64,000 nt of DNA, taken from contig NOWV01000025.1 in NCBI GenBank assembly GCA_003344405.1, forward strand, positions 558,001-622,000, in the 5' to 3' direction. A program made the translations under genes and the position numbers. Source of the DNA: Trichoplax sp. H2. Lineage: Eukaryota; Placozoa; Uniplacotomia; Trichoplacea. Positions 1 through 11,917 of the stretch are shown here, piece after piece (position 1 is the first letter of the stretch; every line of letters starts with the position of its first letter). The notes under the pieces are model-generated. The model was not told where the DNA came from, ran no database searches, and worked only from the letters and a program-made list of their open reading frames with translations.

Positions 1-3000
1 GGTAATATTGGGAATGAGTCGTAGTCAAGGGCATTTACTGCATCATCGTCATGGTGGCGGATATCGTATATTTTCGTCAACCTCGGATAGGATAGAACCT
101 CAATGTGATACAGCTAGAGCAAATGGGTCATCACATGAGAATAGTATTTCTACTGTCAATGGCCAAGATGGTCACATAAAAGATGAAGTAAATAAAGCTG
201 GAAGGTAAACGAATAGTTACTGCTCATTGACTTAAAACAGGTCTGGTTTCTAGGCAAAGAATAGACTAGAATCATAGGATCATCCCTGATTATAATTTAG
301 TTAATGTTCGTAACGTAACTGTATAATAAAAATCGTGCCTAATTGTAACAAAAGAATATAGAAAAAATTAAGAGATTATGTCGTAGACCGCTCTTAGTTG
401 TCATTGAAGTGCAGTACAAATCAGTCCATTATATACTGTACTAAGCAGTATAAAGTAAATTTTTCACATTTAAAACGAATTATGATTTTTACAAGATGTT
501 TAATTATATCATTCTAAATATGTAGTATTTTAAACTTTTATTTGTATTTTTTGATATTCGGCTGTAATAGTAGAAATCTTCCTAGCTCAAGGCCAACAAC
601 AATACAACATCAGATACATCCCGACCATCAAATTACTAGTAATACTGACGATACAATTGCAAATGGTAATTGCAAAGAGCACCAGGCTAACTTTACACAG
701 GAGCGAGCGCCATTTTATGATTCTGAAAACAAAGGTAGATCAGGCAGTAAGAATCAATTGGCGTTACCGCGAGAACTATATAAAGCAGAAAGTATTTCGC
801 CTACACGTAGTATAACACCTGGGGGTGATTCAGGCATTGAAAAGACGCCTACAATTGCGTCACCTAAACGTGTTAGATATTCGCCATCACCGTTGGCCGA
901 TAGAATGCCACAATCTAAATCGATACAACTTTCACAGCGAGGTAATAAACGATATCAACGCTGCTTCAGTGAAAAAACTAGCTATAATAATACTTTAACT
1001 TCAAGTTTGAAGAAAAGTAGAGTCATATCACCATCTTCATCGTTACGCCGTGATAATGCCTTAAGTGGACAAAAGGTGCTTGCTCGACGTGATCGTTATT
1101 ACTACATGGCTACCGTAAAAGAAAGTTACAGCGACCGTATTGGAATGAAAGAGGTCGTAACAGTGATATTTGATCATAATCAGTTAGAAACTACTTTTCT
1201 CGATCCTTGGAAAGGGAAAAAAATTGATTTAATATCAAGCTCAGTGCCTTCTGTTGATTTTGTTAATGTCGATAGCCGTGTCTGTATTCAGCCAATTGAA
1301 GGTAGTGTTACCTACTGTATTGGTACAGTAACAAGTATCAAAGGAAATTCATATGAAGTTGTCCTAGATGATGTAGGTGAAACTTTAAGTAATGGCTGCC
1401 GGGTTAAAACTGTTTGGAAGAAATGTTCTGATTTACGTCTATTACGTCGACCTGGCGATATTGCTGCTGCAACTCATTATCAACGATCTATAACAAAACG
1501 AGATAGTGGCAGCTATGATGATGATGATGATGATACTTTCGACAGTGATGAAAATAACGGAATGGATGAAGATGACAACAACAACGATGATGATGAGCAA
1601 ACTGATAGCGCCCCATCTGAGGATGAGTTGAAAGAATGGCAGTGTTATAGTGTCCAAGGTAATGAACAAATTAGACCGCATTCTGTAATACCTGGCTCTG
1701 AAGATCGCTGTGTTATTACGCCAAGTCCTACTCATACTAATGATGATGCTGATTTGAGTGGCAGTAATGGAAGCATTACTGGTGGCAGTCGGCTGAATAA
1801 GCGAGCTCAATCTACTGGTGGGGTCCAATATAAAAAAGGGGATGTCGTCATTACGCCTATGGGTGTCAGAAAAAAATTCAATGGCAAGCAATGGCGACGA
1901 CTATGTTCGAAAGAAGGTTGCTATAAAGAATCGCAACGTCGTGGTTATTGTTCAAGGCACTTGACGCAGCATGGTGATAGCATTAAAGGTGCATCAAAGA
2001 AAGATCTTTTTAGTGATTCTACTCAACGTCCTTCATCAGCTAACGATGGCAATTCGATTACTGATGCAAGCAGTACTGGCGATCGGGCAGCTAGTGATGA
2101 TGATTTTAGCGAAATGAACGATACCGAAGCTGCTAGTTTGTTATTATCATTAAGTAATTCTCGTTGTACAACACCTTTTGAATCACCGCTATCGTCGGCT
2201 AAATCGACATCTCATTTTCCTTTTCCACCTTCAAGTGTAAGCCCAAATACATCTGTCACCCCATTCTCAAACACTTGGCAGAATATTGTGAAAAAAAATA
2301 ATACCAGTGGTCATAATACCAATTCTGGAAACTCAGCTAGTAACAACTCTAATAGCATTAATTATGATAGAAATAACAGTACATCAAGACCATCATCTGC
2401 TGTTGAATTATTAACACCGCCACCCTCAGCTGGTCAACGAATTACGTTATCCGCTCCAACAACACCAATAGCTACAATTAATTCTAGCAAAAGTGAATTA
2501 AGCAATTCATCGTTGCTAAATCAAAATCGCCATGAAAAGAGACAATTTTATCGACCCGTAAATCAATCGCCCCTTCCCGATCATCAAGATAATATCAAAG
2601 ATCATCAAGTTGTTTATAAAGTTAATTACAATTCGAACGCATCCTCTCCGCGTGGTAAAAAGAGGAAATGTGATGAAGATGGGAAGAATGTAATAACCAA
2701 TTCACGACATGGCACTCCATCAACGGTATCCGCAAGCCAATCCATAAATAAAGATGTTAATTATATTCGCATTGGGCGATATTCTAGTAATCCTCAGGAA
2801 CATTCGGAAGAGCATATTTCACAATCTAATACTGTAAATTTTCGTCAATTCAGCAATAAGGAACATCCGAAAACTACTCAACAATCTATAGCTGTGGTGG
2901 ATAGTAAACTTACTAATGATACTCAAACTAGTTTACCTACTGTGGAAGACTCTTCGAAAGAACATAGGATAAGTGTTAGGTATACCGAATTGAATGTATT

Positions 3001-5931
3001 AGTTTTAGTGATAGTTTATCGAACTCCGATGGCGTTTTTCTATAAGAATGAAATCGGATTTAGTTGAATTTGCTTATGAGATATACTGTTATAATATAAT
3101 ATAGATACTGTAATTTGTTCGTTATGGGTATTGCAGTATTATTTTAGTAATTGGTATTTGCTAAGAAAATTAAAATGGACTACAACCGTTGTTTGCAAAA
3201 ATTCACATTTTAGTCATAATCCACCTGAAAGATCCATGAAAGCAACTACTGAGTCTTCTGTTAGCACTGACCATGGAAATAATTACTCACGTAATGTAGT
3301 ACCCACTTCTTATGACAAGGAAGGTAAATTTTTGGCTACAAACATTTTTAGTGTGTGATTATATTTAAAACGATAATATGTTTTGTGTTGTCGTAATAAT
3401 AGTAAAAACATCTATTATAAGAAATAGTTTATATTTTAAGCTTTATGCTATTCTATTCGCCAATTAGTTTTGTATTAGTTTACTGATGCACGCGTATAAG
3501 AATGCTTTACGCATAGACTATGATGTTGTAATGTCAACTATAGGAGTTAAACGTTACTGCTTTTGCCTTTTATTACACTTATATTCGGTTTCGTTCCAGG
3601 TACTGCTTCGAAAGATGTCATAGCTACTTTAAAGAACCTCTTAACAAGGCCATCCAGAAATTCATTATCTCGCAAAAAGGTAAAAGTGCAGAACTTACTC
3701 ATTATCACTAATATTAGGGATTATACTGTACATACCGTAATTTGTAATATTGAATTTTTACTATTGTTAAAAGAATTCTGACGTTGATTTCAATGGTCCA
3801 GTTAAAGTTGGTGAGTAGAGTACTTACTAAAATACCTATAATATCCAGGACGCAATAGTAACCGTTATGATTTTCTTGTTGTAATAATTTGTTACTGTAT
3901 TTTACGTATTACACCGAATTGACTTCTTTTCACCCTTTTATATCATCATAGCTCCAAAGCAGCTTCATATTCAGCACCATGGTTTACATCATGATAAAGA
4001 ATCAGCATTTACAAAATTAGGACAAATAAGCACCGATAACATTCCTTCGAAGAATTCATCGTCTGTCACTCGTCAGCCTTCAAAAGTAGTTAACGAACCG
4101 ACACCTGAGGTCAGTAATTTTGCTATACTAAAATTAATAGGAATGTAAACGACGATTTCGAACCTCTCTGATATTATTACGATCACATAATATACCCGTT
4201 GACAACTATTTTAATAGAATGGTAAGAATAGCAATAACCATGGCAATAATGTATCACGCACGGTGGAAACTCAGACATGCGATGAAGACTTTACTTTATC
4301 CTGTAAAAGTCAAGATGTTGCCAAAATTCGTGAAATTTCCGAGCATCATAGCGAAGAAAAAACTCATAAAGAATTATTTGAAATTGACTTGAAATGTTCC
4401 GAACATGAAGATGACGACGAAGATGACGAAGTCGGTGATATTATGGAAGGCAAAACTAACAATCATCGCTCAGCGATGCAATCTGAGTTCATTCCCATAA
4501 ATGTTTGTCGTGATGATAACGAAAATCGCAGTAGCAATGCGGTTTCTGTTGCTGCTATAGCGGTACGCCCAAAAGTAGCTGAAAAAACGATTTCAAGCGA
4601 AGAGCATCATACTGTTATATCACAAATGCAAACGCCTACGTCATCACAACAAGCCAATAGCGATATATCTAAAGCTAATTCTAAATCTCCTTCTTGCGAA
4701 ACTAAAGATGCTTCACGTAGCAAAGAAGGAAAGTCCAGTGCATCTAATTCCAGTTCTGGTTAAGTTTTAAATTATATCAACAAATTGAGTTCTTTCTATC
4801 TTTAAGATGAGTCATATGATAACGATATTTCCTTTCTAATCTTATTAGATATAAGACCTAAAGTTGCTACGGCACCAACTAACCCGGAGCAAGGAAGTGC
4901 GTTATCAGCATATTCTTACTTCTATAATGGCCAGCCAGTTGTGAATCCGTCTTGTCAGAATAAATTGATAGATTGTAGAATACCAGGGGGTAATTTAGCC
5001 ACTATTATGCCATCATGCAATCAAGTTGGTCATGGTTGGGAAAATAGTGCTATACCTAGTGTAATGCTAGGCCAGCAATTTCCGTTCGCTAATGCAGAGT
5101 TTCTGAAACACGTACGCAATCTTTAGTCTAATCTTTACATATTTATAATCTATTGAATAATACCGTAAGATCGTACTTATATGCCCTGTGATGTTATTTT
5201 AAAGATATCTTACTAATTGCTTCGATACTTCCTCAGGCGACTCTCCCTGTCCACTTACCTGTCAACCAACAGCTATGTCAACTTCCTGGCTATGTGTTGC
5301 CAACTTTTACGGGTAGCACACCATATTTGGCATCGATGGATGCTGATAAATTGGACTATAGTAAATTATTAAAGGCTTCTGATGGTCAATATACTCTGGT
5401 AGATTGATAACTGTATAGTTATAACGACTTTCTTATCGATTTATAATAATGTTTGACTTTATCACAGTGTAACATTTAGTACACTAGTTACATCAATACG
5501 GTACGTTTTTATTATTAACATTTTAATTTCTTTGAATGTTTTACATTTAGAATCTGCAGCCAAACGGTTTAGTTGCAACAACACCAACCGTAAGCAGTCC
5601 AGATTGTAATACTTACAATCGCCTTTATAGAGCCCCGTCATGTTATTCCTCAGGTGTCAGAGAATCTCCAGACACAAATATATGGCCTGGGGACAGGATT
5701 TCACAAAATCGTTCATCTCGAAGTTCTAATCAAGGTAATGAAGCTGAATGTATTAATATAATATGCAAAATATACCTAATTATAATTATCATTCGTTTAC
5801 GAAAAAATTTAGATTTGATAAATTGTTGATTTGGTTAAGCTCTAACGTAAATTTTGATACTTTTAGATGAGAAAGTAGGTCATCGAAAGACGGAAAAAAG
5901 TAGGAGCATCCCAGAATCTAAAAGTCGTTGA
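1..5931 (+). CDS. CIC: Capicua-like protein (long-isoform type), 5' end outside window
   Basis: Probable transcriptional repressor of the capicua family. Exons read 1-204 (open to the left), 571-2979, 3214-3323, 3600-3679, 3774-3810, 3952-4109, 4218-4758, 4849-5111, 5237-5398, 5551-5734 and 5867-5931; every junction keeps frame. The 2.4-kb second exon carries the signature: a Tudor-like DUF4819 region (about 1090-1450, with [17 protein letters not shown]), an acidic run, then [20 protein letters not shown] and RRGYCSRHL (about 1870-1970). A stretch [17 protein letters not shown] follows at about 2126. All occur in this order in the long isoform of vertebrate CIC. A basic nuclear-localisation-like GKKRKC lies near 2655. 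Exon 7 has FEIDLKC plus an acidic run, like the region after the HMG box in CIC, and exon 8 has SAYSYFYNG. The rest is low-complexity Ser/Asn/Thr. No HMG box or C1 domain is visible here. The 37-nt exon 3774-3810 rests mainly on phase. Family call firm, fine model moderate. Confidence 0.8.
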
Positions 5932-5972
5932 AATTTTTACTTACAAGTAATCATGCCGTAATACATTAATTA

Positions 5973-5978
5973 AATAAA
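5973..5978 (+). terminator. Candidate polyadenylation signal of the capicua-like gene
   Basis: An AATAAA hexamer lies about 40 nt after the stop codon at 5929-5931, a usual distance for a short 3' UTR. The hexamer is common by chance in DNA this AT-rich, so only position supports it. Confidence 0.35.
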
Positions 5979-7785
5979 TTATATCTGCAGCATCGTTGAA
6001 GCTAATAAAAAAGTATTGTAGTAAGTTATAAATATGTATGCTCGATGGTAGGTTTCTACTATAATACGTCTCATCTAGAGATAATTTTGAATATGTAGAT
6101 TATGCTTGTTATATTGTACCGCTCTTATATGTGACATACAAGTATATGTGGTATATCTGTAGTGGACATGTCAACAACTTGATTGTGTATATGAACTCTT
6201 AAAGCGATAACATTTGCCGTCTATATATGTTACAGTAAAACTGTTATTTATAAGTATATCTCTCTCTATATATAGCAGTATGACAATGCATATATATATA
6301 AATACCTACATATAACTATAGCGTGTGTACGTTTATGGTACACGTAGCTCCGAAGATTGTGATATTATAACAATAATAATTTATACTGTTAGAACAGAAA
6401 TGTAATTTCCTCTCCATAAAAATTATTATTGACTGTATTTTGTAGAATAATAAGTTTGATATATATGGAAATAAGATCACTTTTTATTGGCCATCTTAAA
6501 TTAATGTTGCCTTTTTGTTTATTAATACCTCTGTCTGCTTTTAGTACATAAACGTGGTCTATTGAATTGTCGATCGGATTACGTTTTACTTTGTAACGAG
6601 ATATTACTGAAATCGTGATATTTCTTATTCTTTGGGCTACCAAGGTCTAAAGCTTGTTGTGGTCTTATCTCTACAAATTAATAATAGAATTATATACTAT
6701 ATGTTTGTCGGGATGTTTTACATCTGCTCTTTTTAGCGATGTAGTGATTATGTTAACTATTGCAACATATGCAGTTGCTATCTGAACTATTAATTATACT
6801 TCATTTTAATGTCATCATTATTAATTATTATCTGTACGCGAAAAAATATTTAATTTACGTTTATGATAGACAATTATGTACAAAAATAATAGCTAACAAA
6901 TTTATAGTGGTTCTTGCCTAAATGCATAAAGGTTTAGAACTTGAAAAAGCTGGAGAGAAAGGAAATAAATATCGCGCAAGATGTGACTAAGTTGTGAACT
7001 TGGGTTACTGTTTTGATAGTAGATTAGAATTATGAAATAGAATGGGTTCCCTTAAAGGTTTCGTAATACAATCGTTTAGTTCCCATAATAAATGATGGGC
7101 GTTATAACTCACGCCAAAGATGGTCTTGCAGTATTGCCTATGATAAAATTCAACTTCTTGGCAACTTTATGCTAAGAATATAGTTATTACTGTAGTATTT
7201 TCAGTAGCAGCGATATGTAAATGTAGGAGTCGTATTTTTCTTATTTATTAGAATTACCGTTTGCATCATCAATGCTATCAAGTAGTTTTTACATAGTTTT
7301 TAGCATAAACGCTAATCATAACGTGATCTCATTAGCAGATTAAAATAAAACTACGCAAATTTTAACTTTAATTAACATCAGTTATCCATAGGTGCGAATT
7401 AGTAAATTCATCTAGATATTTTGCTATAACAGAATTCAGTTCACACGCAGCTGTTTACAATTTAGTACCAGAAAAGTATGAGGTGCAATGTGATCATAAA
7501 TTTAAACTTGATTGTTGGTAAATGCCAAATACCAATTCATATATTTTCCTTTAATTTACGTAATTACATGAGCTCCGATTTAAATTAAAGAAAAATGATA
7601 GTTCTTTAGCCGCAATACATACCATACAACACAACATTTGAGTATCTACACTGTACAAAAATTTCGGCACTATATTCAAACAATGCAAGTTTGTTTAACT
7701 TGAAGCTCATGTTGCGAAAATGAATTTAATGTCATCATAATAATTCTCATTTCTTTGCGTTTGTAAAACTGATCCTTGGTTATAC
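5979..7785. other. Convergent intergenic stretch between capicua-like gene and MRPL41
   Basis: AT-rich sequence without a supported gene model. It should contain the 3' end of the MRPL41 gene (minus strand), since the C-terminal third of that protein is not in the three exons found. A short minus-strand piece at 6902-6949 follows an AG and reads LFQVLNLYAF before a stop. It fits the required phase and loosely resembles the L41 C-terminus, but the exon that should precede it was not found, so it is not part of the model. Confidence 0.4.
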
Positions 7786-9669
7786 CGTTGACTTCTCTTG
7801 ATTTATTGGCAAGCGAGTTAGCAAATCTTCTGATGTAACGATAGGCGGATTGATCTTTAAAGCTTTATGGGAAACGTACGGCTTTAGCTATATTAAAGGA
7901 ATCAATGACAACATTAAGTTAATAATGAAAAATGGAGCGTTTTAGCATTGTCGTTATAAAGTTGAGACATGAATAATGTTATGTTGCACACAGCTGCAAA
8001 TTATGTGGTTCACAGTGAATTCGTTTGCGATTGTAAGTAATGTTTCATTAGAGATATTAATTTACGAATCAATAACTATCAAGTTCAGAAAGGAAATATA
8101 AGCGTTGTTATTTGTATGCAATGCATTTAAATTATCTGTAAAAGTCATCTACTGTACAGTGATGTAAAAATTTTAAACGATTTAGTAATTCTCGGAGCAT
8201 CGTTACACAATTATAACTGTAATTTTTTATTACATCGTGCAATTAATTTAAAACTTTGGATGATTATACATAAGTACTACTAATTCGAATTTCATATCGT
8301 GTAACTAGAGTGACAAAATGAGTTTTTAAGATTATGAGGAATTGACATGTTCAATTGTGTTAAATATGTTAAATGTGCAATTTCGCTGGTATGACATATC
8401 GTAGTCGGAATCTTTGGATTATTGAGGAATGTCAAAGAGCATGGAGATCAGAACATGAATAGGATAGGTTGCAGTCAAAGTTTACGTACTAAGGTAGATA
8501 AATACTTTATAAATGTTAATACCAACCTCAAAGTCGGTCAAATCAGGCACCATTAATTCCGGAATCTTATGTGGTTGCACTACAAATCCACCTACAAACA
8601 AACGTGTACGTATATTACCTTAAGTAGTGAAAATGATACTGTATATAAGCTATTAAGCTATACTATCATTATCGACTTGATCGAAGTTGCTCCTGTATAT
8701 ATACTAACAGATTATCAACCCACTATAACTTTTACAGACTTGAAGAAAATGATGATAGCAACGGCTTGATTACCGTATGCAGTGGGTAATAAATTGAGTA
8801 TCATTTCTAACCTCTTTTTGTCTTTGTCCCGCTGGACTTAGCCCCTCTTCCTATTAGTTTAAAGTTAAATGACGTTATTTATGGCCTAGATCTATACATC
8901 ATATATATATTTTACTTAGTAACAGGCTATAAAAATAATAAATTAGTAACAAAACAAGACTTTAAAATGTAAGTCAGACGTAAAGTAACGTGGGCCTAGG
9001 CTACGTTGATTGCTTTCCTAAACGAAGACTCTATGAGCTATTCAATCGCGTTTACAGTACCATGCGAAAACGACGGATAATGTGGTCAATACTATAAACC
9101 TAATACCATAGTAAAGTTACAACCTTATAACAATCAGAAGCACATTTATCGTATCCAAATTATGGAAAGTAGATTATCCAAAAGCAATATGAACTAATTC
9201 TTGTAATAAATCGATTAGGATTTTATCGCAAGCTCTCACAACGATGACTATCCATGACAATCAATCTAAACAGCTGCAATGGAGTCCATCCATTCTAAGA
9301 TATTTCTATCGTTGCCAACTCATCTCATCCGTCGTTATCGCTATCATCGAAGTGTATAACCATTCTATGATACATTTGCGACTCAATAAAGTAGTTTAGC
9401 AGTAATTGTCCTATAACACAAATTTAATTTCTACTGTAAATTCGACTAAACTGCGAGCTGGAGCAAAGTCGTATGGCACTCTTATCCGACTTCACACTTC
9501 ATTTGCCTTTGATTTTGCCATTATGTAAGAAATTAAGCCTGTAGAAACGCCACTTCCATCACAATAAAAGCACAATACCTTTATAGAAGTTTTTATTGCC
9601 ACGCTTGGAAGTCATGCCTCTCTCGGCACCACGCAGGAATCCGCGTACAACAGCCTGTAAGATCGACAT
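7786..9669 (-). CDS. MRPL41: Mitochondrial ribosomal protein L41 (three exons, 3' end unresolved)
   Basis: Large-subunit protein of the mitochondrial ribosome (MRP-L27/L41 family). Minus-strand exons: 9669-9579 (ATG at 9669, 30 codons plus one base), 8591-8527 and 7887-7786; phases 1 and 0 match at both junctions. Exon 1 reads RGAERGMTSKRGNKNF, matching the family N-terminus RGADR...TSKRG. Exon 2 gives HKIPELMVPDLTDFE, the hallmark (V/I)PE.VVPDL..F block. Exon 3 continues LKPYVSHKA and ITSEDLL-like sequence (VTSEDLLTRL), equivalent to LKPYVSY and the helix after it. About 86 residues are accounted for against about 137 in human, so roughly 40 C-terminal residues (the KYGF and LYPRNF region) lie in one or more exons to the left that I could not place. 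The donor after exon 2 (GTTGGT) is weak. The gene is intact as far as seen, and a pseudogene is unlikely given the preserved splice phases. Confidence 0.78.
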
Positions 9670-9750
9670 TTTGAATCCTGTTGGCGAAAGAGAAGCGTCT
9701 GGCATACAGTCAGTACAGTAGGTAGACCTTGCACAGTCTTTAGTATAGTT

Positions 9751-9796
9751 TGTATTGTACAGTAATGTACTGTACATTGTACATTGTACTGTACAA
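9751..9796. repeat. GTACTGTACA-type simple repeat upstream of MRPL41
   Basis: Imperfect run of TGTAC, ACTGTAC and ATTGTAC words about 80-125 bp upstream of the MRPL41 start codon on the minus strand. The same word family recurs at 16.4-16.55 kb and 43.7-44.6 kb. The words are near-palindromic, so the tract can form short hairpins. Confidence 0.7.
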
Positions 9797-11894
9797 GCAT
9801 CTCACTACGCCAGACAGACGGACTTTTCTTACAAAATGAGGCCGTCAATATCGAAAAATGGTTACTTTGAATAGTTTCCTTGTCTAAATCACTGGTACTA
9901 ATTTAAATCACATCAACGATCTTATACAACTGTTTTTAAGCAGAACTTAGTAACAGATAATATAAGAAGATTCTATGTAATATGACTTAATTTAGAAAAA
10001 ATCAGTCAATTTAAAATCGATCATCCCCATACTTAAGTGCTGTCATAACCAGTTGTTTGGCACAATATTTTAACGCGATGAGTCCAATAATGTATCTATC
10101 CAAGAGAGATCAATCCTGATCTTCTTCCAGTAGTACGTGATACAATATACTGGCATGGACTACTAGGAAAATACAGGTATATTTCTAGAATTGACTGTGA
10201 ATTAGAGCTTATTACTATGGCAGGGGACTAAATTCAAGAAAAAGTCTTGCGAATTTTTCTCCCCCTTCTCAAAAGCAACACAGTAACGCTGTCATGTCAA
10301 ATAATTCAGGAGGCAGAAAGGATGAAGTGAAGAGTAGACTACAAGCAATAAAAACTACAGTAACTCAGGCTATAGTGTATATGCACAACGCATTATCCCA
10401 GTAGTGAAACCAAATCCTAGTATGCAGTATTGGAATCGACACGAAGCTAGAGCAGTACATGTCAGATTGTGAACAAGTGATGCACTTTATCATTGATTAC
10501 ATTACTAGGTTATTGGATATTCAAGTTATTTTGGCGCTGCATAAAAAGTTGACATTAAATAATGAACAATTTATAATTTGTTAGCCTATAATTGCACAGT
10601 CAGGGACTATCAGTGATACATGTACATATTATACTCGTATATATGAAGTCTTTTATACGAGCATCTACTTTCAGGGTTATGGAGAGGCAGCTCGCTTTTT
10701 CTGAAATTTCATTACATTTTCCATCAGAGGTCACTGATTCAGGCCTCTGCAAAACAAATTTTTTTTATTATATTACGTAGAAAGGTTAATATTACAATCT
10801 ACGTTTATATTAAAATTATGCCCTTATTTAGCTGTAGGCTTCAGCATGTTTAACATATGTATATATCCTACCCTTAGCCAATAAGCATATACATCACAAA
10901 GTATGCTCTTGAATCATCTTCTGGGCATGATTCCATTTTAATTGCTTACAGAGCGGCTTTATAAGTCAGACCGGAGTCATATGTCAAACTGTCTGAACAT
11001 GGAAATGCACGCTTATTATTATCATATTATAGTCATTACTAAAAATTACTAAAATAGTTTTGGAAGGGATTTGCTGATGACTTCGCTCAGTTACGAGTAT
11101 TACGCTAATAAAATAGCAGATTTATTTCTTGCGCAAAGTTTTCGTGATTCATATCACTATCGATTTAAGATTTAATATACTAAAAATACAGGAAATTTGA
11201 ATTTTATTGCAATTTACTGCTTAGCTCAGCTATATTTAAATGCAGTAAATCCTAAATAAAAAGTGATTTCTAGTAAGCCTACTAGGAGAAGTGTATCAAA
11301 GTCCCTCGTACCAACGTTAACAACTAAGAGTGGAAACACAACGGAACCGTGAGCGCTGGCTTGGAAGCTGACGAGCTCAACTAATCTATTATTAATTATT
11401 ATTTTATTATTTAAACAGTATGTCTTGATAAAGCAAGAGTTGATAAGGCTAGTATGATGAAACGGCAAATATACAGTATAGTATGTGCTATGTAAGGCCG
11501 TAGCTGATAGCCATATTAATTAATGTTATTAAGCAATGCACTAATGTGATTGATGACTCCTATGTAGAGGAGCAATTAATGATAATTTGTATAAGTTGTA
11601 TAGAATTAAAATTGTTATCGTGGAGGCTAAGTTGATTAGCCGGTTTATCTTAGCCATTTTCGACTGTTATTATGATGGGAAGATATTGGAATTCTTCACC
11701 GACGGACGACACACGGATGTTGATAAACTTAACTGTTATAAGTCAATTTATACAGTGTTGACTATTTTGTGTCACATTAGGGATTTGCTCGATTTTAACA
11801 ACTCAGAATTTTGAGTTGGCGGATTACCAACCTAAGGCTAATAACCCGTATACTACAATTAGTTATACGCGTCAGGCACTGTTCAATTTTTTTA

Positions 11895-11917
11895 CCCCCC
11901 CCCCCCAAAAAAAAAAA
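11895..11917. repeat. C12-A11 homopolymer junction, copy 1
   Basis: Exactly 12 C followed by 11 A and then TTTGAGAAG. An equal-length C12-A11 tract followed by TGAGAAT occurs at 18257-18279. The shared 3' flank suggests one family of element rather than two independent homopolymers. Confidence 0.7.

Noticed and set aside
1442-1891. 150-codon minus-strand frame inside the capicua-like exon
   Set aside because: It is antisense to the acidic GAT-repeat region; the Ile/Val runs are simply the complement of Asp codons.
6902-6949. Candidate last exon of MRPL41 (LFQVLNLYAF then stop)
   Set aside because: The phase fits, but the preceding 20-25 residues are missing and the match to the family C-terminus is too short.
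8341-8430. Minus-strand reading DYDMSYQRN as continuation of MRPL41 exon 2
   Set aside because: The stretch 7887-7786 gives the true LKPYVSH continuation in the right phase.
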